Shown: piece by piece, positions 51,421 to 60,324 of the stretch
Layout of the letters: the number at the start of each line of letters is the position of its first letter
Position numbering within the stretch: the stretch's first letter is position 1
DNA from: Lachnospiraceae bacterium
GTDB lineage: Bacteria > Bacillota > Clostridia > Lachnospirales > Lachnospiraceae
Assembly (NCBI GenBank): GCA_022791815.1
Contig: JAAVZU010000022.1
Span: 1 to 64,000 of the forward strand
DNA length: 64,000 bases
Reading direction: 5' to 3'
Program-made: the position numbers and the translations under genes
Notes under the pieces: generated by a model
The model's database searches: none
Seen by the model: the letters and a program-made list of their open reading frames with translations, nothing else
Told to the model about the DNA's origin: nothing

Positions 51421-52278
51421 ATGGAAAGAATAGCAATTATAACAGATTCATGTGGTGATGTTTTACCAGAATATCAGAAAAAATATGGAATTTTTGTATT
51501 GCCAATGGTAGTACAGGCAAGCGATGGAGAGTATAAAGATGGTGTGACAATTACTGCTAAAGAGGTGTATGAAAAACAGAAAACGGAAGTTTTAAAAACC
51601 GCTTCTCCAACAGGTGCAGATATTTGTGATATGTTTGAGAAGGTGAAAGAAGAAGGATATACCCATGCTATTGTTGTGACTTTGGCTACAGGATTATCAG
51701 GTACATGTAATCAAGTCAAGTTGATTGCCAGTATGGAAGAGGATTTAGAAATATATGTAATGGATAGTAAAAGTGGCAGTATAGGATATGGTGCAATTGC
51801 TGTTTTATTGGCAAAGTACCGTGATGCGGGACATTCCTTTAATGAATTAGTAAAGATGGGGGAAAAATTAGTTTTAGATTCTTATGTATATTTTTCTATT
51901 GATACATTAGAACATCTAGAAAAGGGAGGAAGAATTGGAAAGGCAGCAGCATTAGTAGGAGGTCTTTTAAATATCAAACCTATTTTATCTTTTGATAAGG
52001 AACAGGGGGAAATCTTTGTGCCTGCGAAAGTTCGTGGAAGAAAAGGACTACAGCTCAAACTTATGGAGTTGGTAGAAACACATATTGCAGAGCAGCCAGA
52101 ACGTAAATATTGGCTTGTTGTTGCAGATGGTGATTTGCCAGAGGAACATACAGAATTGGAAGAAAAACTAAAGGAAAGATATCCAGATTGTCAAGGCATG
52201 CTCCATGCAGAGATTGGAGGGGCACTAAGTACCTATCTTGGTGCAGGTTTACTTGGTGCAGGAGTGATTTTTGAGTAA
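51421..52278 (+). CDS. DegV family fatty-acid-binding protein
   Basis: A 285-residue DegV protein (fatty-acid-binding FakB type). It has the start IAIITDSCGDVLPE, the TASPTGADICDMFEK and TLATGLSGTCNQ binding segments, the SKSGSIGYG stretch and LEHLEKGGRIGKAAALVGGLLNIKPIL in the middle. FakB proteins present bound fatty acids to the kinase FakA; no fakA is nearby. The stop codon TAA (52276-52278) lies inside a palindromic element, so the last residue(s) were set by that insertion. AGAAAGGTAGAAG upstream of ATG. Confidence 0.92.
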   Translation: MERIAIITDSCGDVLPEYQKKYGIFVLPMVVQASDGEYKDGVTITAKEVYEKQKTEVLKTASPTGADICDMFEKVKEEGYTHAIVVTLATGLSGTCNQVKLIASMEEDLEIYVMDSKSGSIGYGAIAVLLAKYRDAGHSFNELVKMGEKLVLDSYVYFSIDTLEHLEKGGRIGKAAALVGGLLNIKPILSFDKEQGEIFVPAKVRGRKGLQLKLMELVETHIAEQPERKYWLVVADGDLPEEHTELEEKLKERYPDCQGMLHAEIGGALSTYLGAGLLGAGVIFE

Positions 52279-52304
52279 CAGTTCAAGTAGCGTTGAGTTG
52301 TTAC
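52275..52304. mobile_element. 30-bp palindromic element supplying the degV stop codon
   Basis: GTAACAGTTCAA ... TTGAGTTGTTAC, flanked by ATTTTTGA (52267-52274) and ATTTTGTA (52305-52312), a weaker 6/8 match. Bases 2-4 of the element (TAA) form the stop codon of degV. Confidence 0.7.
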
Positions 52305-52407
52305 ATTTTGTATAACTTTTAATTATTTTTTAATGAATGAAGAAGGAAAGTATGATAAAATATTTATATAATCATGATTATAGAGACGAGGAAAGGAGGA
52401 GAATTTT

Positions 52408-52941
52408 ATGTTAATGTTTTTTCAGGTATGTTTTATTGTAGGTGTAGGATTAACTATTCTTTCATTTGTATTTGGAAGTTTGTTTGATTTTCTTGGTGTA
52501 GATGGAATTGATTTGGGAAGTTTGGATATTTCACTGCCGCTTAGTCCAATGGTATACATACTTGGTACTACCACTTTTGGCGGGTTAGGTTGGATTTTAC
52601 ATATTATTTTTCCAAATTGTCCTTCGTTTCTGGTTATAGTTATTTCCTTATCTGTGGGAATTTTTACAGCAGGACTATTTTATAAAGGGATTATCTCACC
52701 ACTGCACAAAGCAGAGAATACTAGTGCACCCGATCAGGAAGAACTGATAGGTGTGATAGCAATGGTAGTGGAGAAAATTCCTGAGAATGGTTTTGGAGAG
52801 ATTTCCTATGTAGTAAATGGAAATACCTATATTGCCCCAGCGAAATCTACAGATAATACACCAATTGAAAAACAGGCAGATGTAAGTATTTGTTGGATTG
52901 AGGAATATGTGTTTTATGTATCAAAGCTGGATAAAGAATGA
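52408..52941 (+). CDS. NfeD-like membrane protein (YuaF type)
   Basis: A 177-residue protein with an N-terminal helix (about 5-28), two more helices (about 48-68 and 74-95) and a C-terminal small beta-barrel (OB-like) domain (about 110-177, ELIGVIAMVVEKIPENGFGEISYVVNGNTYIAPAKS). This matches the short NfeD group without the ClpP-like protease domain. Such genes pair with flotillins, as in yuaF-yuaG of Bacillus, and the flotillin gene follows here 150 nt downstream. AAAGGAGG upstream of ATG. Confidence 0.87.
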   Translation: MLMFFQVCFIVGVGLTILSFVFGSLFDFLGVDGIDLGSLDISLPLSPMVYILGTTTFGGLGWILHIIFPNCPSFLVIVISLSVGIFTAGLFYKGIISPLHKAENTSAPDQEELIGVIAMVVEKIPENGFGEISYVVNGNTYIAPAKSTDNTPIEKQADVSICWIEEYVFYVSKLDKE

Positions 52942-52946
52942 TTTAG

Positions 52947-53036
52947 GTTAATAGTTTAGATATATCTTGCACATTCCGCTGTGCAAGACCGTAAGAAAGA
53001 CTATAACAGGATTAGAATTGGGCAAACTCTTATGCA
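52947..53036 (+). repeat. decayed copy of the 133-bp element's left part
   Basis: GGTTAATAGTTTAGATAT ... TTGCACATTCCGCTGTGCAAGACCGTA ... AACAGGATTAGAATTGGGCAA parallels 15600-15690, including the hairpin (here TTGCAC/GTGCAA). The right palindromic end is missing. It lies between the NfeD and flotillin genes. Confidence 0.65.
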
Positions 53037-53090
53037 GCATTTTTTGCAAAATGAGACAAACAAATTGCAGACAATAAGGAGGAGAAGACT

Positions 53091-54593
53091 ATGGAAGATG
53101 CATTGATTATTGCAGGAATAATTATAATTGTTATTGTGGTAATGATTGTAATGGTTATGGCAATGTGGAAACGTGTTCCACAAGACAAGGCATTGGTAGT
53201 TACAGGTTTGAAAAAAAGAGTAATTTCTGGTGGAGGTGGTTTTGTTATTCCACTTTTGGAGAGGTCTGATAAGATTTCTTTAGAAAATATGAAAATTGAA
53301 GTCCGCACAGATGGTGCCAGAACCGAACAAGGTGTAGATATTCGGGCAGATGGTGTAGCAGTTATTAAGGTGAAAAGTGATAAAGAAAGTATTTTAAGTG
53401 CTACAGAGCAGTTTAATACAGGAAGAGAAAATCAGACTATTGAAGTAATTAAGGATACTGGAAAAGATGTGTTGGAAGGTAAACTTCGTGAAATTATTTC
53501 TAAAATGACAGTAGAAGAGATTTATAAAGACCGTGAGAAATTTGCATCGCAGGTTCAAGAGGTTGCAGCTGTAGGACTTGCAGGAATGGGATTGGAACTT
53601 AAGGCATTTACTATTCGTGATATCTCTGATAAAAATGGATATTTGGAAGCACTTGGTAAACCAAGAATTGCAGAGGTTAAAAAGAATGCAGCAATTGCAG
53701 AAGCAGATGCCCTAAGGGAAACACAGGTTAAGACTTCTGAATCAGAAAGACTTGGTGCAGAAGCTAAGATTTTAGCTGAAACACAGGTAGCTGCTGCAAA
53801 CAAAGAGAAAGAACTGAAAGTCCAGGCCTATCGTGAGGAACAGGAAACTGCGAAGGCAAAAGCAGACCTTGCTTATGAGATTGAAAAGAACCGTGTAGCA
53901 AAAGAAGTAACAGAAACTGCTATGATGGTTGAGATTACCAAAAAAGAGAAGGAAACAGAAGTGCAAACCCAAGAAGCAATCCGCCGGGAACGTGAGTTGT
54001 TAGCATCTGTAAATAAACAGGCAGATGCAGAGAAGTATAAGGCAGAAAAACAGGCAGATGCAGAAAAATATAAGGCAGAAAAACAAGCAGATGCAAAACG
54101 TTATGCACAATTGCAAGAAGCTGAAGCAGCCAGCCGTGCAATTAAAATTAAGGCGGAGGCAGAAGCAGAAGCAATCCGCATAAAAGGTGAAGCAGAAGCG
54201 TCTTCTATTTTAGCGAAAGGTAACGCAGAAGCAGAAACTATGGAAAAGAAAGCAGAGGCTTATAAGCAATATAATGATGCGGCAGTTGCCCAGATGATTA
54301 TTGAAAAACTTCCAGAAATTGCAAATGCGGTTGCCCAGCCTCTTGCAAAAACAGAAAAGATTGTTATTGTGGATCAGGGAGGCAAGGATGGACAAAGTGG
54401 TGCTTCCAAAGTAACAGGTTATGTTACAGATATTGTAAGCCAATTGCCAGAAACCGTAGAAGCAGTAACAGGTTTTAATATAATGGATGCCTTGAAGAAG
54501 AAATTAAATAATGCAGTGGATTTTGATTCTGCACCTGAGAAAAAAGGAAATTCTTTGAAAGAGGATATAGATTACAAGGAAAATGTAGATTAA
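53091..54593 (+). CDS. floT: flotillin family protein (FloT/YuaG-like)
   Basis: A 500-residue membrane-scaffold protein. It has an N-terminal membrane helix (residues 4-27), an SPHFH/PHB domain (about 28-190, VPQDKALVVTGLKKRVISGGGGFVIPLLE ... MGLELKAFTIRDISD) and a long Ala/Glu/Lys coiled-coil flotillin domain (about 200-410) with two exact copies of the 11-residue unit KQADAEKYKAE and a third partial one. It would assemble oligomers in membrane microdomains together with the adjacent NfeD protein. AAGGAGG lies upstream of ATG. It has its own terminator. Confidence 0.93.
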   Translation: MEDALIIAGIIIIVIVVMIVMVMAMWKRVPQDKALVVTGLKKRVISGGGGFVIPLLERSDKISLENMKIEVRTDGARTEQGVDIRADGVAVIKVKSDKESILSATEQFNTGRENQTIEVIKDTGKDVLEGKLREIISKMTVEEIYKDREKFASQVQEVAAVGLAGMGLELKAFTIRDISDKNGYLEALGKPRIAEVKKNAAIAEADALRETQVKTSESERLGAEAKILAETQVAAANKEKELKVQAYREEQETAKAKADLAYEIEKNRVAKEVTETAMMVEITKKEKETEVQTQEAIRRERELLASVNKQADAEKYKAEKQADAEKYKAEKQADAKRYAQLQEAEAASRAIKIKAEAEAEAIRIKGEAEASSILAKGNAEAETMEKKAEAYKQYNDAAVAQMIIEKLPEIANAVAQPLAKTEKIVIVDQGGKDGQSGASKVTGYVTDIVSQLPETVEAVTGFNIMDALKKKLNNAVDFDSAPEKKGNSLKEDIDYKENVD

Positions 54594-54615
54594 TTGTAGT
54601 AATTCAGGTAGTTCT

Positions 54616-54647
54616 GTAAGAGTTAAGCCTGTGAGTTGAACGGTTGT
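54616..54647. repeat. decayed palindromic element, GTAAC family
   Basis: GTAAGAGTTAAGCCTGTGAG ... TTGAACGGTTGT resembles the copy at 17697-17727 but is degenerate, and no target duplication is visible. Confidence 0.45.
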
Positions 54648-54704
54648 GGCTAATCGTTTTATAGAAAGATAATTGACAGATATTTGTCATGTTATTGTAG
54701 GAAT

Positions 54705-54742
54705 AAAAAAGGAAGTGTCTATAGATTAGAGACTTCCTTTTT
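54705..54742 (+). terminator. terminator after floT
   Basis: AAAAAGGAAGTGTCT / AGAGACTTCCTTTTT stem-loop with a T-run. Confidence 0.85.
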
Positions 54743-54806
54743 GGTGGTTTTAAATGTTTTAATGTAAGATATTCTTATTTTCGGAATTTAAGAAGATTTT
54801 TTGTGA

Positions 54807-54846
54807 CTATTCAGGTGGAAATACGCATTTACTGCGTGTTTCGTAA
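54807..54846. repeat. 40-bp hairpin repeat, copy 2
   Basis: It matches 11622-11661 at 38 of 40 positions, with the hairpin core ACGCATTTACTGCGT. It lies downstream of the floT terminator and upstream of the ABC exporter block. Confidence 0.7.
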
Positions 54847-54933
54847 TAAAAAGTAAAGATTTTTTAATTGGTTGAATATGGGATTGATTCTTGAAAAATA
54901 ATAAGAAGAGTGATAAAATAAAAGGCATGTTTG

Positions 54934-54964
54934 GTAACAGGTCAGCCCTCGGCTGAACTGTTAC
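54934..54964. mobile_element. 31-bp palindromic element with 8-bp target duplication (7/8)
   Basis: GTAACAGGTCAGCC / GGCTGAACTGTTAC around CTC, flanked by CATGTTTG (54926-54933) and CATGTTTT (54965-54972). The right target copy provides an ATG that opens a longer frame for the ABC gene, but the real start is at 55002. Confidence 0.85.
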
Positions 54965-55001
54965 CATGTTTTTAGAGAATATATATGGTGGAGGTGCTTT
55001 T

Positions 55002-56726
55002 ATGATAAAACTTTTGTCTTACTTAAAAAATTATCGAAAAGAATGTATATTTGCACCATTATTCAAATTACTGGAGGTAGTGTTTGAACTTATGGTGCCA
55101 CTTGTTATGGCAAAATTGATTGATATAGGAATTGGAAAACAGGATCAAAGCTATGTATTAAAAATGTTTGGAGTATTGATTTCCTTTGCGGCTATAGGCC
55201 TTATAGCCTCCGTTACGGCACAGTATTTTGCAGCAAAAGCGGCTGTAGGATTTGCAAAAGAGTTAAAACATTCTTTATTTTGTCATATTCAATCTCTGTC
55301 TTTTACAGAAATTGACCAGCTTGGAACTTCAAGTTTGATTACAAGAATGACTAGTGATATGAATCAAGTACAGTCTGGTGTAAATATGACATTGCGTTTG
55401 GTGCTTCGTTCACCGTTTGTAGTATTTGGTGCTATGATTCTGGCATTTACGATTGATGTGAAAGCAGCATTGATATTTGTAGTTACCATACCGCTTCTTG
55501 CAGTCGTGATTTTTGGAATTATGTTATGGTGTATTCCACGTTATAAAACAGTGCAGGAAAAACTAGACAAGGTCTTGGAGACCACTAGAGAGAATTTAAC
55601 AGGAATACGGGTGATTCGTGCATTTTGTAAAGAAAAAGAAGAAATTGGACATTTTCATGAACAGACAGAAAAGTTGACAGATATACAAAAGAACGTGGGA
55701 AGAATATCTGCACTTATGAATCCAGTGACTTATTGCATGATTAATATTGCAATTGGTGTACTAATTTGGCAGGGAGCAATCAGGGTAAATGTTGGGGTAT
55801 TAACCCAAGGTGCAGTAGTGGCATTATATAACTATATGTCCCAGATTTTAATAGAGCTTATCAAACTTGCAAATTTAATTTTGAATATGACAAAGTCTGT
55901 GGCTTGTGGTAATCGTATTCAATCGGTATTTGAGATTTGTTCGAGTATGAAAGAAGGAACCTATAAAGAGGAATCAAAAGAGGTGAATTTGCCATTTGTT
56001 GAATTTAACCATGTATCCTTGCGTTACAAAGGAGCAGGAGATGAAGCACTAAAGGATATTCATTTTTCTGTAAAAAAAGGAGAAACAGTTGGAATTATTG
56101 GCGGAACTGGCTCAGGAAAGTCTTCCTTAGTTCACCTGCTTCCGAGATTTTATGATGCAACAGAAGGTGAAGTGCGGATAAATGGTGTGGATGTCCGAAA
56201 ATATTCGCTGAAGGCATTACGGCAAAAGGTAACTGTAGTATTGCAAAAAGCTGTTTTATTTCAGGGTACAATCCGCGAAAATATGCAATGGGGAAATAAA
56301 AATGCTACAGACGAAGAAATTTATCATGCTCTTACCATTGCCCAAGCAAAAGATGTAGTAGATGGAAAAAGAGGAAAGTTGGATTATGTAATTGAGCAAG
56401 GCGGTAAGAATTTGTCTGGCGGACAAAGACAAAGAATGACAATTGCCAGAGCTTTATTGTGCAATAGTGAGATTTTAATATTGGATGATAGTGCATCTGC
56501 TCTTGATTACCGGACAGATGCAAATTTAAGACAGGCAATCCGAAATATGGAGAACAGTCCTGTTGTGTTCATTGTGTCCCAGCGGACTTCTTCCATTCAG
56601 CATGCAGATAAAATTATTGTATTGGAAGATGGCAAAATGGCAGGAGTGGGAACTCATGAAGAATTGTTAGAAAGCTGCGAAGTATATCAGGAAATTTATT
56701 ATTCCCAATTTAAAAAGGAGGCGTAA
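55002..56726 (+). CDS. heterodimeric ABC exporter, half-transporter A1 (degenerate site)
   Basis: A 574-residue half-exporter: six-helix membrane domain (about 1-315) and nucleotide-binding domain. Walker A GGTGSGKSS (about residue 367), signature LSGGQRQRM. Walker B ends in LDDSASALD, with Asp in place of the catalytic Glu, and the H-loop position reads VSQRTSS with Gln in place of His. This is the pattern of the degenerate partner of heterodimeric exporters. The partner is the next gene, 3 nt downstream. ATG 55002 is chosen because GGTGGAGG precedes it; an in-frame ATG 54966 arises from an element target duplication. The substrate is unknown (drug or lipid type). Confidence 0.9.
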   Translation: MIKLLSYLKNYRKECIFAPLFKLLEVVFELMVPLVMAKLIDIGIGKQDQSYVLKMFGVLISFAAIGLIASVTAQYFAAKAAVGFAKELKHSLFCHIQSLSFTEIDQLGTSSLITRMTSDMNQVQSGVNMTLRLVLRSPFVVFGAMILAFTIDVKAALIFVVTIPLLAVVIFGIMLWCIPRYKTVQEKLDKVLETTRENLTGIRVIRAFCKEKEEIGHFHEQTEKLTDIQKNVGRISALMNPVTYCMINIAIGVLIWQGAIRVNVGVLTQGAVVALYNYMSQILIELIKLANLILNMTKSVACGNRIQSVFEICSSMKEGTYKEESKEVNLPFVEFNHVSLRYKGAGDEALKDIHFSVKKGETVGIIGGTGSGKSSLVHLLPRFYDATEGEVRINGVDVRKYSLKALRQKVTVVLQKAVLFQGTIRENMQWGNKNATDEEIYHALTIAQAKDVVDGKRGKLDYVIEQGGKNLSGGQRQRMTIARALLCNSEILILDDSASALDYRTDANLRQAIRNMENSPVVFIVSQRTSSIQHADKIIVLEDGKMAGVGTHEELLESCEVYQEIYYSQFKKEA

Positions 56727-56729
56727 AAC

Positions 56730-58481
56730 ATGAATGAAAGTACATTAAAAACTGTATGGAAGTATATGAAAAATTATCGTGTTTTATTAGTTATTTCTAT
56801 TATTTTTGCAGCGGTAAGCGTAGTGTTAAGCCTTTATATCCCTATTTTAGTGGGAGATGCCATTGATGAGATTGTAGGAGTAGGGGCGGTAGATTTTTCA
56901 AAAATTGGGGAATTGCTTGTTGCAACAGTTGTTTTAGCCCTAATTACAGCAATGTGCCAGTGGATTATGAGTACCATCCACAATAAGGTAACTTTTCAAA
57001 TGGTTCAGGATATCCGAATGGCAGCCTTTGAAAAGATACAAATTCTCCCTTTAAAATATGTAGATGGACATTCTTCTGGAGATTTGGTAAGCCGTGTCAT
57101 TGCAGACGTAGACCAATTTGCAGATGGGCTGTTAATGGGATTTACACAGTTTTTTACTGGAGTTATGACAATTGTAGTTACTTTAGTCTTCATGTTTTCC
57201 ATACATTGGAAGATTGCACTGGTAGTTGTAGTTTTGACACCAGTTTCCTTATTGGTAGCTAGATTTATTGCTAAGAAGACTTATCACATGTTTTCCCTTC
57301 AGTCTGAAACCCGTGGAGAACAGACTGCTTTTATTGATGAAATGATTGGAAATGAAAAAGTGTTGAAAGCCTATACCCATGAAGAGGAGGCAATAGAAAA
57401 CTTTGATGAAATTAATGAACGCCTTGCAAAGTATTCTCTTCGTGCAACATTTTTTTCTTCCCTAACTAACCCATGTACAAGATTTGTCAATAGCTTGGTG
57501 TATGCAGGAGTGGGATTATCTGGTGCATGGTTTGCAATATCTGGAGGGATTACAGTTGGTGCATTATCTTGTTTCTTAAGTTATGCCAATCAATACACAA
57601 AGCCATTTAATGAAATTTCAGGAGTAATTACCGAATTGCAAAATTCTCTTGCCTGTGCAAGAAGAGTGTTTGAATTAATGGAGGAAACACCTGAAATCAA
57701 AGATGCCAAGGACGCAGATGTATTAGCTTCTGTAGAAGGGGAAGTAAAATTGGAAAATGTATCATTTTCCTATGTTCCAGGAATAGAATTGATTCAGAAT
57801 TTTCATTTATCTGTAAAACCAGGACAAAGAATTGCAATTGTTGGGCCAACTGGTTGTGGGAAAACCACTTTAATCAATCTTTTAATGCGGTTTTATGATG
57901 TAAATGATGGAACAATCCGGGTAGAAGGAAAAGATATCCGCAAAGTGACAAGAGAAAGCCTTCGTAAAAATTATGGTATGGTATTGCAGGAAACATGGCT
58001 GAAAACAGGAACTATCCGAGAAAATCTTATTATGGGAAAACCAGATGCGACAGAAGACGAAGTAATAGCCGCAGCAAAGGCAGCTTTTGCCCACGGTTTT
58101 ATCAAACGTCTGCCAAATGGTTATGATACTTATATTGGAGAAGGAGGGGAAGGACTTTCCCAAGGACAGAAACAGCTGCTTTGTATTGCAAGAGTAATGC
58201 TTTGCCTGCCTCCTATGCTTATTTTAGATGAGGCAACTTCTTCTATAGATACTAGAACTGAATTAAAAATTCAAGAAGCTTTTGGTAAGATGATGAAAGG
58301 CAGAACCAGTTTTATTGTGGCTCACCGTTTATCTACGATTCGTGAAGCAGATGTTATTTTGGTTATGAAAGATGGAAATATTATTGAGCAGGGAAATCAT
58401 GATGAGTTAATGAAACAACAGGGATTTTATGCGAATCTTTATAATAGCCAGTTTGATGTTTCCCAAAACCAAACTGCGTAA
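56730..58481 (+). CDS. heterodimeric ABC exporter, half-transporter A2 (canonical site)
   Basis: A 583-residue half-exporter with a six-helix domain and a canonical nucleotide-binding domain: Walker A GPTGCGKTT, signature LSQGQKQLL, Walker B ILDEATSSID with the catalytic Glu, and H-loop VAHRLST. It complements the degenerate half encoded just upstream; together they should form one exporter with one active ATP site. AGGAGG upstream of ATG. Confidence 0.93.
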   Translation: MNESTLKTVWKYMKNYRVLLVISIIFAAVSVVLSLYIPILVGDAIDEIVGVGAVDFSKIGELLVATVVLALITAMCQWIMSTIHNKVTFQMVQDIRMAAFEKIQILPLKYVDGHSSGDLVSRVIADVDQFADGLLMGFTQFFTGVMTIVVTLVFMFSIHWKIALVVVVLTPVSLLVARFIAKKTYHMFSLQSETRGEQTAFIDEMIGNEKVLKAYTHEEEAIENFDEINERLAKYSLRATFFSSLTNPCTRFVNSLVYAGVGLSGAWFAISGGITVGALSCFLSYANQYTKPFNEISGVITELQNSLACARRVFELMEETPEIKDAKDADVLASVEGEVKLENVSFSYVPGIELIQNFHLSVKPGQRIAIVGPTGCGKTTLINLLMRFYDVNDGTIRVEGKDIRKVTRESLRKNYGMVLQETWLKTGTIRENLIMGKPDATEDEVIAAAKAAFAHGFIKRLPNGYDTYIGEGGEGLSQGQKQLLCIARVMLCLPPMLILDEATSSIDTRTELKIQEAFGKMMKGRTSFIVAHRLSTIREADVILVMKDGNIIEQGNHDELMKQQGFYANLYNSQFDVSQNQTA

Positions 58482-58551
58482 TTTGTATAATTTATAATAT
58501 GTTATATAAATATTTGTAATAATATAATGAAATCAAAAGAAAAGGAGGAAT

Positions 58552-60324
58552 ATGGGAATGATAAAAGAATTATCAAAAAGTATAAGAGAATATAAAACAG
58601 CTTCTTTTTTAAGCCCCATATACATTATTTTTGAAGTGGTGCTGGAATGTATCATTCCATTTATTATTGCTAACTTAGTAAATGAAATGCAGGCAGGATG
58701 CGGAATGGATACTATTTTGAAATATGGAGGAATCTTAGTCCTTATGGCATGTTTTTCTCTTTTATTTGGAGCATTGGCAGGCTCTTGTAGTGCGAAGGCA
58801 TCTTGTGGATTTGCCAAAAACTTGAGAAAGGATTTGTTTGAGAAGGTACAAGATTTTTCTTTTGAAAATATAGATAAATTTTCTACTTCCTCTCTGGTAA
58901 CCCGTCTTACCACTGATGTAGCGAATGTACAAAATGCTTATATGATGATTATACGTATTGCCATTCGTGGACCACTTATGTTTATTTTCGCCATTATTAT
59001 GGCATTTATTATGGGAGGGAAATTAGCCACTATTTTTGTGGTTGTGGTACCTTTTTTGATTTTGGGATTAACGATGGTTATTAAATCTGCTATGCCGTTA
59101 TTCCGTAAGGTTTTTAAGAAGTATGATAATCTAAATAATTCCATTCAAGAAAATGTAAAGGCAATGCGGGTGGTAAAATCTTTTGTAAGAGAAGAATATG
59201 AAAAAGAAAAGTTTTCTGTAGCGGCAGAAGATGTGTGTCAGGACTTTACCAAAGCAGAAAAAATTCTAGCTTTTAATAATCCAATGATGCAGTTTTGCTT
59301 ATATGCAGTTATGATATTTGTACTTTATTATGGTTCTTATGTGGTTATAAGTACTATGGGAGCAGAAGTAAATGTTGGCCAGATGTCTGCATTACTTACT
59401 TATAGTTTTCAGATTTTATCTAGTTTAATGATGCTTTCTATGGTTTTTGTTATGATTACTTTGTCAGTAGAATCGGCAAAGCGTATTGTTGAGGTGTTAG
59501 AAGAAGAAAGTACCATTACTAATCCAGTTTCAAAAGACTTTAATGAAACAGAACTTGTTAAGAAAGTAAAAGATGGTTCTATAGATTTTATAGGTGTAAA
59601 TTTTAAATATTCAAAGAATGCTAGTAAAATGGCACTGGCTGGTATTGATTTGTCTATTAAATCTGGAGAAACTATAGGTATTATTGGTGGAACTGGTTCT
59701 TCTAAATCTTCGTTGATACAGTTAATTCCAAGATTGTATGATGCTACAGAAGGTATTGTAAAAGTAGGCGGTGTGGATGTAAGAAAATATGATTTGGAGT
59801 TCCTTCGTAACCAAGTGGCAGTAGTGCTGCAAAAGAATGTTTTATTTTCAGGTACAATAAAAGATAACTTACGGTGGGGGAATCAGGATGCTACAGATGA
59901 AGAAATCAAAGAGGCTTGTAAATTGGCACAGGCAGATGATTTTATTCAAAGTTTTCCAGAGAAATATGATACTTATATTGAACAAGGCGGAGCGAATGTA
60001 TCTGGAGGACAAAAACAACGTCTTTGTATTGCCAGGGCATTGCTAAAAAAACCAAAGATTTTAATTTTAGATGATTCTACCAGTGCTGTGGATACAAAGA
60101 CAGATGCGTTAATTCGTAAATCATTTACAGAGTACATTCCAGAAACTACAAAGATTATTATTGCCCAAAGAATTTCTTCTGTCCAGGATGCAGACCGAAT
60201 TATTGTTATGGAGGGCGGAAGCATTCATGGAATTGGTACTCATGAAGAGTTGCTGGTGAATAACCCTATTTATCAGGAAGTTTACACATCACAAAATAAG
60301 GCAGGTGAGCAAGATGAAGAATAA
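58552..60324 (+). CDS. heterodimeric ABC exporter, half-transporter B1 (degenerate site)
   Basis: A 590-residue half-exporter like A1. The Walker A loop reads GGTGSSKSS (about residues 379-387), with Ser in place of the last loop Gly. The signature VSGGQKQRL is normal, Walker B is LDDSTSAVD (Asp for Glu) and the H-loop is IAQRISS (Gln for His). All of these changes fit the non-catalytic site of a heterodimer. AAAGGAGG precedes ATG 58552. The stop overlaps the B2 gene. Similarity to A1 suggests that the two pairs arose by duplication of an exporter operon. Confidence 0.92.
   Translation: MGMIKELSKSIREYKTASFLSPIYIIFEVVLECIIPFIIANLVNEMQAGCGMDTILKYGGILVLMACFSLLFGALAGSCSAKASCGFAKNLRKDLFEKVQDFSFENIDKFSTSSLVTRLTTDVANVQNAYMMIIRIAIRGPLMFIFAIIMAFIMGGKLATIFVVVVPFLILGLTMVIKSAMPLFRKVFKKYDNLNNSIQENVKAMRVVKSFVREEYEKEKFSVAAEDVCQDFTKAEKILAFNNPMMQFCLYAVMIFVLYYGSYVVISTMGAEVNVGQMSALLTYSFQILSSLMMLSMVFVMITLSVESAKRIVEVLEEESTITNPVSKDFNETELVKKVKDGSIDFIGVNFKYSKNASKMALAGIDLSIKSGETIGIIGGTGSSKSSLIQLIPRLYDATEGIVKVGGVDVRKYDLEFLRNQVAVVLQKNVLFSGTIKDNLRWGNQDATDEEIKEACKLAQADDFIQSFPEKYDTYIEQGGANVSGGQKQRLCIARALLKKPKILILDDSTSAVDTKTDALIRKSFTEYIPETTKIIIAQRISSVQDADRIIVMEGGSIHGIGTHEELLVNNPIYQEVYTSQNKAGEQDEE

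Noticed and set aside
54016-54100. Tandem repeat in floT as a CRISPR-like or mobile repeat
   Set aside because: It is an in-frame 33-bp repeat coding KQADAEKYKAE within the coiled coil, without spacers; ordinary coding repeat expansion.
54966-55001. ATG 54966 as the start of ABC half-transporter A1
   Set aside because: This ATG lies in the target duplication of the element at 54934 and has no ribosome binding site; ATG 55002 follows GGTGGAGG.
59683-59709. Walker A Ser-for-Gly in ABC half-transporter B1 as an inactivating mutation
   Set aside because: The lysine and the following serines are kept, and similar small-residue variants are common in the degenerate partner of clostridial heterodimeric exporters, so it is noted but not treated as decay.
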